Shown here piece by piece: positions 26,372-34,676 of a DNA stretch of 64,000 bases. The translations under genes and the position numbers were made by a program. Position 1 is the first letter of the stretch. Every line of letters starts with the position of its first letter. Under the pieces are notes generated by a model, which was not told where the DNA came from, made no database searches, and saw only the letters and a program-made list of their open reading frames with translations. Location of the stretch: NCBI RefSeq assembly GCF_014205135.1, contig NZ_JACHMY010000001.1, positions 5,952,001 through 6,016,000 on the forward strand, written 5' to 3'. Source of the DNA: Kribbella italica. Its GTDB lineage: Bacteria; Actinomycetota; Actinomycetes; Propionibacteriales; Kribbellaceae.

Positions 26372-27523
26372 ATGCGTGCACATGCTCAGCGGCTGGACGG
26401 GCTCGGGACGACGATTTTTGCCGAGATGTCGGCGCTTGCGGTGCGGACGGGGGCGGTGAACCTCGGGCAGGGCTTACCGGACACCGACGGGCCCGACTCC
26501 GTGCTCGAGGCGGCGGTCGACGCGATCCGCGCGGGGGCCAACCAGTACCCGCCGGGTCGCGGCATCCCGGCGCTCCGGCAGGCGATCGTGGACCACCAGC
26601 GGCGGTTCTACGGGCTCGAGTACGACCCCGACACGCAGGTGCTCGTCACCACCGGCGCCACCGAGGCGATCGCCGCCGCCCTGCTCGCGTACGTCGAGCC
26701 AGGTGACGAGGTGATCGCCCTCGAGCCGTACTACGACTCGTACGCCGCCTGCATCGCGATGGCCGGCGGCCGCCGCGTACCGGTCACGCTGCGCGCCCCG
26801 GACTTCCGCCTCGACCTCGACGAGCTGCGCGCCGCGGTCACCCCGCGGACGAAGGTCCTGCTGATCAACTCCCCGCACAACCCGACCGGCACTGTGCTCA
26901 CCGACGAGGAGCTGCGCGGCATCTCCGCGATCGCCGTCGAGCACGACCTGGTCGTCATCACCGACGAGGTCTACGAGCACCTGATCTACGACGGCGGCCG
27001 GCACCGTCCACTCACGGCGTACGACGGCATGGCCGACCGCACCGTCTCGATCGGCAGCGCCGGCAAGACGTTCTCGGTGACCGGCTGGAAGATCGGCTGG
27101 GTCACCGGTACGCCGGAGGTGGTGACCGCCGTGAACACCTCCAAGCAGTTCCTCACCTACGTCTCCGGCGCGCCCTTCCAGCCCGCCGTCGCCGGAGCAC
27201 TTGCCCTAGGCAACGACTACTTCGACGGCGTCCGCGCCGGCCTCCAGCACCGCCGCGACCTGCTCTGCGACGGCCTGGAGTCCCTCGGCTTCGGCGTCCA
27301 CCGCCCGCAGGGCACGTACTTCGTCACCACCGACATCCGCCCGCTCGGCCACACGGACGGCGTCGAGTTCTGCCGCATGCTCCCGGAACGGACCGGCGTC
27401 GTCGCCATCCCCCACCAGGTCTTCTACGACAACCTCGACGCCGGCCGCCCGCTGGTCCGCTGGGCCTTCTGCAAGAAGCTCGACGTCCTCGAAGAGGCCC
27501 TGAGCCGTCTCACCAAACTCTGA
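26372..27523 (+). CDS. PLP-dependent aminotransferase, class I/II
   Basis: 383 aa fold-type I enzyme. Seen: NLGQGLPDTDGP, PPGRGIPALRQAI, NSPHNPTGTV, ITDEVYEHLIYD and the PLP lysine in SAGKTFSVTGWKIGW. It is close to the actinobacterial N-succinyldiaminopimelate aminotransferase (DapC, Rv0858c-like) and kynurenine/methionine aminotransferase group; the exact amino donor cannot be told from motifs. Confidence 0.88.
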   Translation: MRAHAQRLDGLGTTIFAEMSALAVRTGAVNLGQGLPDTDGPDSVLEAAVDAIRAGANQYPPGRGIPALRQAIVDHQRRFYGLEYDPDTQVLVTTGATEAIAAALLAYVEPGDEVIALEPYYDSYAACIAMAGGRRVPVTLRAPDFRLDLDELRAAVTPRTKVLLINSPHNPTGTVLTDEELRGISAIAVEHDLVVITDEVYEHLIYDGGRHRPLTAYDGMADRTVSIGSAGKTFSVTGWKIGWVTGTPEVVTAVNTSKQFLTYVSGAPFQPAVAGALALGNDYFDGVRAGLQHRRDLLCDGLESLGFGVHRPQGTYFVTTDIRPLGHTDGVEFCRMLPERTGVVAIPHQVFYDNLDAGRPLVRWAFCKKLDVLEEALSRLTKL

Positions 27524-27533
27524 CCAGCAACTA

Positions 27534-28403
27534 CTACTGGCCGTAACCCTTCGCGGTCCAGCCGAGGGCTCCGAGCGAGCCACCCTTGATGTCGGTGCCA
27601 ACGCGATCAGTCGCATTGGCATCGAAGTAGACCGATGCACTGCCCGTCGACGCGATGCCGAGGAGCGGCCGCCCATTGGGGTGGGCCTGGCAGTACCCCG
27701 TGCTGAGCGCGGCGAACGAGCTCCACCCGCTCGCCTGCAGCACGGTCGAGCCGATCGTCGTCGGCGTGGCGAGGTTGATCCGCCACTCCTTCAGCTCGCC
27801 GTTCGTCTTCGTGCCGACCAGGACGTCGACGGCCGCGGCGCCGGTGCCCTCGGTGCGCTCGAAGGTCAGCGTCTTCACCGAGTCCCAGCCGGTCGTCTTC
27901 AGCGTCGTCGGCGCGGACAGCGTCGGTACGCCGTTCGGCCAGGTGAGCTGGTACCGGGAGAGCGACGTCCCCGCGACCCGGTAGAGATAGGTGCCACTGG
28001 CAAGAATGCGGGTACCGGCGAAGCCGGACTTCATCCGGGTCGCGGTGTTCTGGGTCATCTTCCAGACGCCGTTCGTCCGCTCGCCCCGGCGATCGAGCCG
28101 GTACAGGTAGCCGTCGGTCGGGTGCGCCGCGACCTCGGTGCTGATGAACAGATCGGTGTCACCGGCCCCACCGAGCTGCTGCTGCGCGGACGGCACCCAG
28201 GCGAGCTTGTCCCCCGGGTACGACGTGATGCTGGTCTTCTTGGCGTCGTACCCGTACGACAGCCGCTGGCCGTCGGAGCGGTACGCCGACATGTACACGC
28301 CGCAGTCGGCCGGTACGTCGGCGACCGCCGCGGCGGCGTACTGCTGGGTGCTGAGAACGAGTCCCGTCGCGGTCAGGGCGGCGGCGAGCAGAGTTTTGCG
28401 CAT
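27534..28403 (-). CDS. Secreted protein of unknown function
   Basis: 289 aa. Signal peptide MRKTLLAAALTATGLVLS...AAAA with GGGAGGA before the ATG. The mature part has beta-strand-like repeated blocks (DGYLYRLDRRG, SGTYLYRVAG, NGELKEWRINLA, GWSSFAALSTG) suggestive of a tachylectin-like propeller. Two Cys are present in the mature part. No enzyme motif is seen. Alone between convergent and co-directional genes. Confidence 0.65.
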   Translation of the reverse strand: MRKTLLAAALTATGLVLSTQQYAAAAVADVPADCGVYMSAYRSDGQRLSYGYDAKKTSITSYPGDKLAWVPSAQQQLGGAGDTDLFISTEVAAHPTDGYLYRLDRRGERTNGVWKMTQNTATRMKSGFAGTRILASGTYLYRVAGTSLSRYQLTWPNGVPTLSAPTTLKTTGWDSVKTLTFERTEGTGAAAVDVLVGTKTNGELKEWRINLATPTTIGSTVLQASGWSSFAALSTGYCQAHPNGRPLLGIASTGSASVYFDANATDRVGTDIKGGSLGALGWTAKGYGQ

Positions 28404-28460
28404 GGAGTTCCTCCCGAGTCAGCCGGGAGCCTAGAACACCAACCGTCCACCCGGACTGCT

Positions 28461-29156
28461 TCAGCGGTGGGTGAACCAGAGCTTGGTCGGCTGCTGGAGC
28501 ATCATCACCAGGAGCGCGACGTGCAGGGCCAGGCCGAGCAGGCTGCCGGGCAGCGCGCTGACGCCGCCCATGATGCCGAGGGCCGCGACGACGATCAGCA
28601 TGATCCGCGCCCACGGCCGGCGCTTCCGGAGGAAGATCGCCGGCAGGATATACGCGGCGCCGCAGACCAGGATCACCCCGACGACCAGCCCGCGGGCCCC
28701 GGCGTCCCCGGTCAGCGTCTCGGCGATGTCCTCGCCCGCCGACGTCAGCGCGAACAGCCCGAGCAGGATGCACAACCCACCCAGCGCGAACGAGATCACC
28801 GAAGCCACCGTCACCTGCTTCGGCGGCGCGACCGGCCCCGGCTGGTACCCGTACGGCGCCGGCTGGCCCCAAGCGTTCCCCGGCTGCTGCCCGTAGCCAC
28901 CGGGCCCGCCCTGCGGGAGCCCACCGGTCGGCTGCCCGAAAGCCCCGCCGTACGGGCCGGGCCGCTCAGCACCCGCGGCCGGGTCGTACTGCGGCCCGGA
29001 CGGCGCCTGCCCGCTCGCCCCGAACACCCCTCCGTAGGGCCCGGGCCGCTCACCCGTGGGCTCGCCGGTCCGAGGGCTCGGGGAGTCGCCGGTGGGAGCC
29101 GGCCGGTCAGGATCGTGCGGCTGGGGGTCGTTGGGGCTGCTGGGGTGGTCGCTCAT
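28461..29156 (-). CDS. Membrane protein with Pro/Gly-rich N-terminus
   Basis: 231 aa. The first roughly 110 residues are Pro, Gly, Tyr and Gln rich with repeated ERPGPYGG(V/A)FG units, probably disordered and cytoplasmic. Four hydrophobic segments follow (about 118-140, 150-175, 185-200, 205-222). It is a common actinobacterial design of unknown role. Confidence 0.65.
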   Translation of the reverse strand: MSDHPSSPNDPQPHDPDRPAPTGDSPSPRTGEPTGERPGPYGGVFGASGQAPSGPQYDPAAGAERPGPYGGAFGQPTGGLPQGGPGGYGQQPGNAWGQPAPYGYQPGPVAPPKQVTVASVISFALGGLCILLGLFALTSAGEDIAETLTGDAGARGLVVGVILVCGAAYILPAIFLRKRRPWARIMLIVVAALGIMGGVSALPGSLLGLALHVALLVMMLQQPTKLWFTHR

Positions 29157-29195
29157 CTGAGTGGTCTCCTCCGCTTCTCCCTTGATCCTCCCAGA

Positions 29196-30332
29196 TCAGC
29201 CAACCACCCGACCGCCCCGTACGACGGTCCGCAGGCTCAGCGCGCTGTCCCCCGGCGCCCAGTCGAAGCACACCAGGTCCGCCGGTGCACCCGGTCGCAG
29301 TACGCCGCGACCGCCGGCAAACCGGCCGGGGTTCATCGTCGCCATCCGCACCGCATCCCCCAGACCGACCCGGGCGAGCGTGACCGCCGAGGCGACGTCG
29401 TCGGCCAGCGAGCGGGCGGCGCCCGCGAGGTACGGCGTACCGGCGTACGACAGGCGGCCTTCGGCCGACAGGTGGACGGTCCCGCCGACGGCCGTCTCGT
29501 AGTCGCCCGGCGCGGATCCGGCAAGGGCGACCGAGTCGGAGACCAGGAAGCTGCGCTCGATCCCCTTCGCGCGGACCATCGCGGTCAGCGCGTCGGCCGG
29601 GAGATGGTGGCCGTCGGCAATGAATCCGGCGGTCAGCCGGTCGTCGGACAGCTGGGTCCACAGGTGGTTCGGGTGTCGCGGCAGCACTGCGCTCGCGCCG
29701 TTGCCGAGGTGTGTGGACATCACCGCGCCCGCGTCCGCAGCGGCGGTGATCTGCTCCGGCGACGCCGCGGTGTGCCCCAGCGCGACGATGACGTCGGCCC
29801 GGCTCAAAGCCCGCACGTACTCGGCGGTCCCGGCGTAGTGAGGCGACAAAGTGACGAGGCCGACGATCCCGCCGCACGCATCCTGCCAGCGGCGGAACTC
29901 GTCCACGGAAGGCGGCCGGAGCTGCTCCAGCGGATGGACCCCGCGAGCGCCGTCCTCCGGCGAGAGGTGCGGACCTTCCACGTGCACGAAGGGAATCGCG
30001 TCCCGCGTCGCCTGATCAGCCTCTCGCGCCGCCGCGACCGCCCGGAGCGAGGCGATGATCTCGTCCTCGGGCGCGGTGATGACCGTCGGCAGGAAGCTGG
30101 TCGTCCCCGCCGCAGCCAGCGCCCGGCCGAGTTCGATCACGGTCTCCGGCGTGACGGCCGGCCCGTTGACGTCGTACCCGCCGAAACCGTTCACCTGCAG
30201 GTCGACCAGGCCCGGCGCCAGCCAGCCGTCGACCGGCCCGGAGGCCGCGACGACCTCCGCGACCCGGCCGTCCTCGACCCGGACGGACAACGCCCGCCCG
30301 GTCGCTGGATCGCGCCCCTCGTACGAAGTCAC
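29196..30332 (-). CDS. nagA: N-acetylglucosamine-6-phosphate deacetylase
   Basis: 378 aa amidohydrolase making GlcN-6-P from GlcNAc-6-P. Seen: PGLVDLQVNGFGGYD, metal Glu in HVEGPHLSPEDGARGVH, metal His in LGHTAASPEQ and STHLGNGAS, and catalytic Asp in LVSDSVALAG. Its ATG overlaps the SIS gene stop (ATGA). It is the last gene of the amino-sugar operon. Confidence 0.92.
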   Translation of the reverse strand: MTSYEGRDPATGRALSVRVEDGRVAEVVAASGPVDGWLAPGLVDLQVNGFGGYDVNGPAVTPETVIELGRALAAAGTTSFLPTVITAPEDEIIASLRAVAAAREADQATRDAIPFVHVEGPHLSPEDGARGVHPLEQLRPPSVDEFRRWQDACGGIVGLVTLSPHYAGTAEYVRALSRADVIVALGHTAASPEQITAAADAGAVMSTHLGNGASAVLPRHPNHLWTQLSDDRLTAGFIADGHHLPADALTAMVRAKGIERSFLVSDSVALAGSAPGDYETAVGGTVHLSAEGRLSYAGTPYLAGAARSLADDVASAVTLARVGLGDAVRMATMNPGRFAGGRGVLRPGAPADLVCFDWAPGDSALSLRTVVRGGRVVG

Positions 30333-31111
30333 AGGGCTTTGACCCGCTGCCGGAAGCGCCCGACGAAACGATTGTTGGCCTCGTCTCCACCCGGCGCATT
30401 CCCGCTCCGCCAGACCGGCGGCTCGATACCGCGGGCCACCAGCGTCTGCACCGTGTGCAGGGTCAGCGCGTTGAGCACGAAGGCGTTCGCGAAGGTCGAC
30501 ACCGCGGCGATCCGCTCGGACGCACCCGGTACGTCGACCACGGCGTCGCCGATCGGCACCTTCGAGTCGATCGCCACGTCGACCAGGTCGTGCAGGTTCT
30601 GGCGGGTGGGATGCCGGGCCGGGTGCTCCGGCGCGGTCTGCTCGGCGTGCGAGCGCGAGCTGATCCCGATCAGCCGCACGCCTCGCTCCCGGGCCTCCAG
30701 CGCGGCGTCGATCAGCGCCGCGTTGATCCCGTAGGCGTTCACCAGGATCAGCAGGTCGCCCTCGCCCAGCTCACGATCCCGGACCACGATCCGTCCGTAC
30801 CCCGGGGTCCGCTCGATCGCCATCGACCGCAGCGCGCCGTTCGACAGCAGCGTCCCCTCGTCCAGGATCGCGGCGATGTGCATCAGCCCGCCGGCCCGGA
30901 AGAAGACCTCCTGCGCCGCCAGGTTGGAGTGCCCACCGGGCCCGAACACGTGCACCAGCCGGTCGGCGGCCACCTGGTCGGCCAGCAGTCCGGCCGCCGT
31001 CGCGATCGCCGCCGTCTCCTCGGTCTGGATCCGCAGCAGTAGGTCGTGGACCTGCGCCAGATAGCCGCCGGTCAGCTCCTCGGCCGTCGTCACCATGCTG
31101 TCATCGGACAT
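30329..31111 (-). CDS. SIS-domain sugar-phosphate-binding protein (COG4821 type)
   Basis: 260 aa. An N-terminal helical part, then a SIS fold with VHVFGPGGHSNLAAQE, LILVNAYGINAA and LIGISSRSH. It resembles the uncharacterised SIS family found beside nagA and nagB. It could isomerise or bind a phosphosugar, or cleave an ether as MurQ does; this is not determined. ATG 31111 has AAGGAG and overlaps the NagB-like gene end by 11 bases. Confidence 0.8.
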   Translation of the reverse strand: MSDDSMVTTAEELTGGYLAQVHDLLLRIQTEETAAIATAAGLLADQVAADRLVHVFGPGGHSNLAAQEVFFRAGGLMHIAAILDEGTLLSNGALRSMAIERTPGYGRIVVRDRELGEGDLLILVNAYGINAALIDAALEARERGVRLIGISSRSHAEQTAPEHPARHPTRQNLHDLVDVAIDSKVPIGDAVVDVPGASERIAAVSTFANAFVLNALTLHTVQTLVARGIEPPVWRSGNAPGGDEANNRFVGRFRQRVKAL

Positions 31112-31823
31112 GAGCGGAGGACTCCTTGTCGAGGTAGAGGGTGCAATCGGCGTGGCGCCGCAGCGCGGTCGCCGGGCAGGCCGGCCCGATCGGATCCTGG
31201 ACGGCGGCCCGGACCGCGTCGGCCTTCGCGGCACCCGGTACGACGCAGAACATGCGCGCCGCGTCCAGCAGTCGTGGCACCGTCAGCGTGACCGCCTGGG
31301 TCGGCACGTCCTCGAGCCGGTCGAAGCACCCGTCGTCCACCTGCTGCTGACGACTCGCCAGGGCCAGCTCGACCAGGCGGACCGGCCGCGGATCGTCCAG
31401 GTCCGCGTCGGGCGGATCGTTGAACGCGAGGTGGCCGTTCACTCCGATCCCGAGTACGACGACGTCGATCGGCGCCGCGGCCAGCAGTTCGGCGTACTGG
31501 TCGGGTGTCACGCCCGGGTCGAGCAGGTGACTCCTGCCCAGCGGTACGTGGTCGAACAGTGTCGCCTTCAGCCACTCGGCGAACCGCTGCGGCGCACCGG
31601 CCGGCAGGCCGACGTACTCGTCCATGTGGAAGGCCGTGACCCTGCGCCAGTCGATGCCCTTGGCAACTTTCAGTCGCTCGAGCGTCTCGCGCTGACTGGG
31701 CGCGGAGGCGAAGACCACGCGCACCAGGTCCTGGCTGCTCAGCCGCCGTCGCAGTTCCGCGGCGAGGTCGTCGCCGGCCTGCCGGCCGAGCTCCTGCCGG
31801 TCGGGGAACACCTTCACCGTCAC
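31101..31823 (-). CDS. nagB: Glucosamine-6-phosphate deaminase-like protein (NagB family)
   Basis: 240 aa. Expected role GlcN-6-P to Fru-6-P plus ammonia. The proton acceptor Asp is in FHMDEYVGL. The active-site loop reads GIGVNGHLAFNDP where classical NagB has NDGHIAFNEP: the His is kept, but Asp141 is Asn and Glu148 is Asp, as in the divergent NagB-like branch. GTG 31823 overlaps the epimerase stop (GTGA) with AAGGAG upstream. Substrate may therefore differ slightly. Confidence 0.8.
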   Translation of the reverse strand: MTVKVFPDRQELGRQAGDDLAAELRRRLSSQDLVRVVFASAPSQRETLERLKVAKGIDWRRVTAFHMDEYVGLPAGAPQRFAEWLKATLFDHVPLGRSHLLDPGVTPDQYAELLAAAPIDVVVLGIGVNGHLAFNDPPDADLDDPRPVRLVELALASRQQQVDDGCFDRLEDVPTQAVTLTVPRLLDAARMFCVVPGAAKADAVRAAVQDPIGPACPATALRRHADCTLYLDKESSAHVR

Positions 31824-33022
31824 TGGATCTCCTTGTCTAGTTCGGCCAGCAGCAGGAGCGACCGGGCGATGTGGAACGGGTCCTTCACCGGCAGCGCGAC
31901 CACCTCGTCCAGCGGGCTGCCGTCGCGGCGCCTGATCTGGATCCACTCCTCGCCCGGCCCGGCCGGGAAGGTCTTCAGCGTGTAGTCGCGGAGCCACTCG
32001 TGCCAGTGGTCGAGCTCGGCCCGGCCGCCCGCGCGCGCGAGCAGCGCGGTCGTGTAGAGCGCCTCCGCGTGCGGCCACCAGAGCTTGGTGTCCCACGTCC
32101 CGGCCACGAGCGCCTCGTACGGATCATCCGTACGACGCCCCGCCGGCGCGCCGCCGCCGCTGTCGACGAAGCGGAGCAGGCCGCCGTGCTCCTCGTCCCA
32201 GTCGAGCTGGCAGGCGTGCGCCGCGAGGTCGCAGAGCCGATCGGTGTCGGCGGCCAGCGTGCCGGGGGCCAGATCCCTTGCGTGGTGCAGGAACCACAGC
32301 GCTTCGAGGGTGTGGCCGGGCGCTCGGTGCCGCCCGAGCAGGCTGTCGTCGTACGGCGGCATCTCGATCACCTCGTCGCCCCGGACGAAGGTGGACTCGA
32401 TCGCACCGACGGCCGCCCGGACGATCCCGAGCGACCGGGCCGAACCGGTGGCGCGATGCACCTGCTCACCGACGCCGACCAGGATCATCGGCAGCGCGAA
32501 CGACGCACGCCCCTCGGGCACCGGGTACGGCTCGGATCGGAACGTGCCGTCGGCGATCCGCGCGGCGGCACTCAGCAGGATCGACTCGGCCGGTTCAGCC
32601 CATTCGGGATCGTGCTGGGCCAGCCCGGCGAAGCCGAGCGCGACGAACAGGTCCGCGAACACACTGACGCTGGTGCCCTGTCCGGCGACCGGCTCCTTCG
32701 GCGTACCGGCGCGGTCGGTGACGTACGCCGTACTGCCGTCGGGCAGCAGCGCGTGATCGCGGACGAAGGCCGCGGTCGACCGAGCTTGGGCGAGATAACG
32801 CTCCGCGTCGACCCCGAGCAGCTCGGCCTGGGCGGCCACGCGGGCCGTCAGCCAGATCCAGCGCCCTTGCGACCAGGTGTACTTGTCCGTCGACACCAGG
32901 GTCGTCCCCGCGTTGTCCCAGCAGGTCAGGACACCGCCGTACTCCGGATCAGGGCCGTGCGTCATCCACCAAGCGAGCACGTCTTCGACCAGGTGGTCCC
33001 GCCAGGCCACGGCCTCAGACAC
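31820..33022 (-). CDS. N-acylglucosamine 2-epimerase (AGE) family protein
   Basis: 400 aa alpha/alpha-barrel enzyme likely interconverting GlcNAc and ManNAc, or a related sugar. Seen: DKYTWSQGRWIWL, APGHTLEALWFLHHA with His, GTWDTKLWWPHAEALY and a C-terminal PVKDPFHIARSLLLL. GTG 33022 overlaps the symporter stop by 8 bases; a longer frame runs inside the symporter gene. Confidence 0.85.
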   Translation of the reverse strand: MSEAVAWRDHLVEDVLAWWMTHGPDPEYGGVLTCWDNAGTTLVSTDKYTWSQGRWIWLTARVAAQAELLGVDAERYLAQARSTAAFVRDHALLPDGSTAYVTDRAGTPKEPVAGQGTSVSVFADLFVALGFAGLAQHDPEWAEPAESILLSAAARIADGTFRSEPYPVPEGRASFALPMILVGVGEQVHRATGSARSLGIVRAAVGAIESTFVRGDEVIEMPPYDDSLLGRHRAPGHTLEALWFLHHARDLAPGTLAADTDRLCDLAAHACQLDWDEEHGGLLRFVDSGGGAPAGRRTDDPYEALVAGTWDTKLWWPHAEALYTTALLARAGGRAELDHWHEWLRDYTLKTFPAGPGEEWIQIRRRDGSPLDEVVALPVKDPFHIARSLLLLAELDKEIQ

Positions 33023-34529
33023 GGGCGTCGGCCTCCAAACTGTCTTTGCCCAAGGCATCGACCAGCGAGTCGGAGTCGGAGTCGCGCCACGGGCGAACGA
33101 GCCCGACGAGCACGAACACGATCAGCGAGCAGACCACCGGCCCACCGACCTGGACCGCGGTGACCTTGTCCTTGGCCAGCTCGGCGACCCAGTCCTCGAC
33201 GACGTACCGGGTGACGAAGAAGACGAGCAGGCCGACTGCCCAGGAGATGATCGCCGCGGACGGCCCACAGCGCCGGAACGCCGGCAGCAGGCCGAGCAGC
33301 ATCGGGATCGCGATCGGGCCGACCAGCCCGCCGAACCACAGGATCAGCAGCCCCAGTACGCCGCCGAAGCTGTCGGCGGTCAGCGCGATCGCCATGCTGA
33401 GCGCGATGAACGCGAAGGTGCTGAAGCGGCCGACCATCAGCTCGGTCCGGCTGGTCAGGCTGCGGGCACCGCGCCAGACCGCCGGGAGGATGTCGCGGGT
33501 GACGACCGCCGAGATCGCGTTGGCGTCGGAGCCGGTCATCGCCATCGTGTGCGAGAACAGGCCGGCCAGGACCAGCCCGATCAGGCCCATCGGCAGCAGT
33601 TCCTGGGTGAGCAGGGCGTAGGACTGGTCCGGCTTCGCGAGGTTCGGCAGCAGGATCGGGGCGGCCCACATCGGGAAGAACATCACCAGCGGCCAGACGA
33701 GGTACAGCCCGGCGGAGAACAGCGCGGCGCGGCGGGCCGAGCTCCCGGTGGGCGCGGCGATGAACCGCTGCGCGAGGTTCCAGGTGCCACCGTTGTAGGA
33801 CAGGGTGTTGATCAGCAGGTAGACCATCACGAACAGCACCGTGTACTGGCCGTTGAACGGCTCCGCGTGACCTTCGGGGAGATCGCCCCACATCGTCCAG
33901 ATCGAGGAGACCCCGCCGAGCTTGGCCAGGACGGCGACGAACAGCACGACGCCGGCGACCAGCTGGATGACGAACTGGCCGAGGTCGGTGAGCGCGTCGG
34001 CCCACAACCCGCCGATGGTCGAGTAGACGAGCGTGACGCCGCCGGTGATCAGGACGCCCCACCCGAGCGGGACCCCGGCGAAGACGTTCAGCAGCAGGGC
34101 GGTCGCGGTCCACTTGGCGCCGACGTCGAAGACCTTGAGCGCCGTACCGCTCCAGGCCAGCAGCTGCTGGGTCGGCAGGTTGTAGCGGATCTTCAGGTAC
34201 TCCAGCGGGGAGATGACGCCGAGCCGCTGCCGCAGCCGCGGCCAGCGCGGCGCGAAGACGAACGCGCCGACCACCATCGCGAAGGTGATGCCCAGCGCCC
34301 ACCAGACGTAGAGCACGAAGCCCTCGGTGTACGCGATCGCGGCGTACCCGACGAACACCGCCGAGCTGTACCCGGACATGTGGTGCGAGATGCCGGACAG
34401 CCACCACGGCATCTTGCCGCCGGCGGTGAAGAAGTCCGCCGCGTCGTGGACGCGGGCCTTCGCCCACAGGCCGATCGCGACCATCACGAAGAAGTAGCCG
34501 CAGACGACCACCCAGTCCAACGCTGCCAT
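33015..34529 (-). CDS. Sodium:solute symporter (SSS family), amino-sugar importer
   Basis: 504 aa with about 13 membrane segments. Seen: ADFFTAGGKMPWWLSGISHHMSGYSS, LEYLKIRYN, the Na-site stretch THTMAMTGSDANAIS-like (SHTMAMTGSDANAIS). ATG 34529 begins the first helix. It is the promoter-proximal gene of the operon, so the imported solute is probably ManNAc, GlcNAc or a sialic-acid-like sugar; no kinase or aldolase gene is visible. Confidence 0.85.
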   Translation of the reverse strand: MAALDWVVVCGYFFVMVAIGLWAKARVHDAADFFTAGGKMPWWLSGISHHMSGYSSAVFVGYAAIAYTEGFVLYVWWALGITFAMVVGAFVFAPRWPRLRQRLGVISPLEYLKIRYNLPTQQLLAWSGTALKVFDVGAKWTATALLLNVFAGVPLGWGVLITGGVTLVYSTIGGLWADALTDLGQFVIQLVAGVVLFVAVLAKLGGVSSIWTMWGDLPEGHAEPFNGQYTVLFVMVYLLINTLSYNGGTWNLAQRFIAAPTGSSARRAALFSAGLYLVWPLVMFFPMWAAPILLPNLAKPDQSYALLTQELLPMGLIGLVLAGLFSHTMAMTGSDANAISAVVTRDILPAVWRGARSLTSRTELMVGRFSTFAFIALSMAIALTADSFGGVLGLLILWFGGLVGPIAIPMLLGLLPAFRRCGPSAAIISWAVGLLVFFVTRYVVEDWVAELAKDKVTAVQVGGPVVCSLIVFVLVGLVRPWRDSDSDSLVDALGKDSLEADARV

Positions 34530-34584
34530 CGTCAGTCTCCTCTGCCGGGCACGAGCCAGGCCCGTAGTTCTGTGCAACCATGCC

Positions 34585-34600
34585 GTGCAACCGGTTGCAC
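34585..34600. promoter_or_regulatory. LacI-type operator
   Basis: GTGCAACCGGTTGCAC is a perfect 16-bp palindrome with the central CG of LacI-family sites. A half-site GTGCAACC lies at 34572-34579. It sits 56 bases upstream of the symporter start and 77 before the LacI gene. Confidence 0.75.
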
Positions 34601-34664
34601 GTCAAGCAGGTCAGCGAAATGCGTCCGTGAGGGGCGCGTACGGCGGTCTTGATCCCCGGCGACG

Positions 34665-34670
34665 TACAGT
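34665..34670 (+). promoter_or_regulatory. -10 box of a likely leaderless mRNA (LacI gene)
   Basis: TACAGT ends 6 bases before GTG 34677; no Shine-Dalgarno is present. Confidence 0.45.
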
Positions 34671-34676
34671 GACCTG

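Noticed and set aside
24045..26381. N-terminal extension of the EamA frame to over 1,000 aa
   Set aside because: The extra part is antisense to the GH87-like gene and has no domain; the membrane protein starts at GTG 24044.
27681..30734. 1,017-codon plus-strand frame
   Set aside because: Antisense to four well-supported minus-strand genes including nagA.
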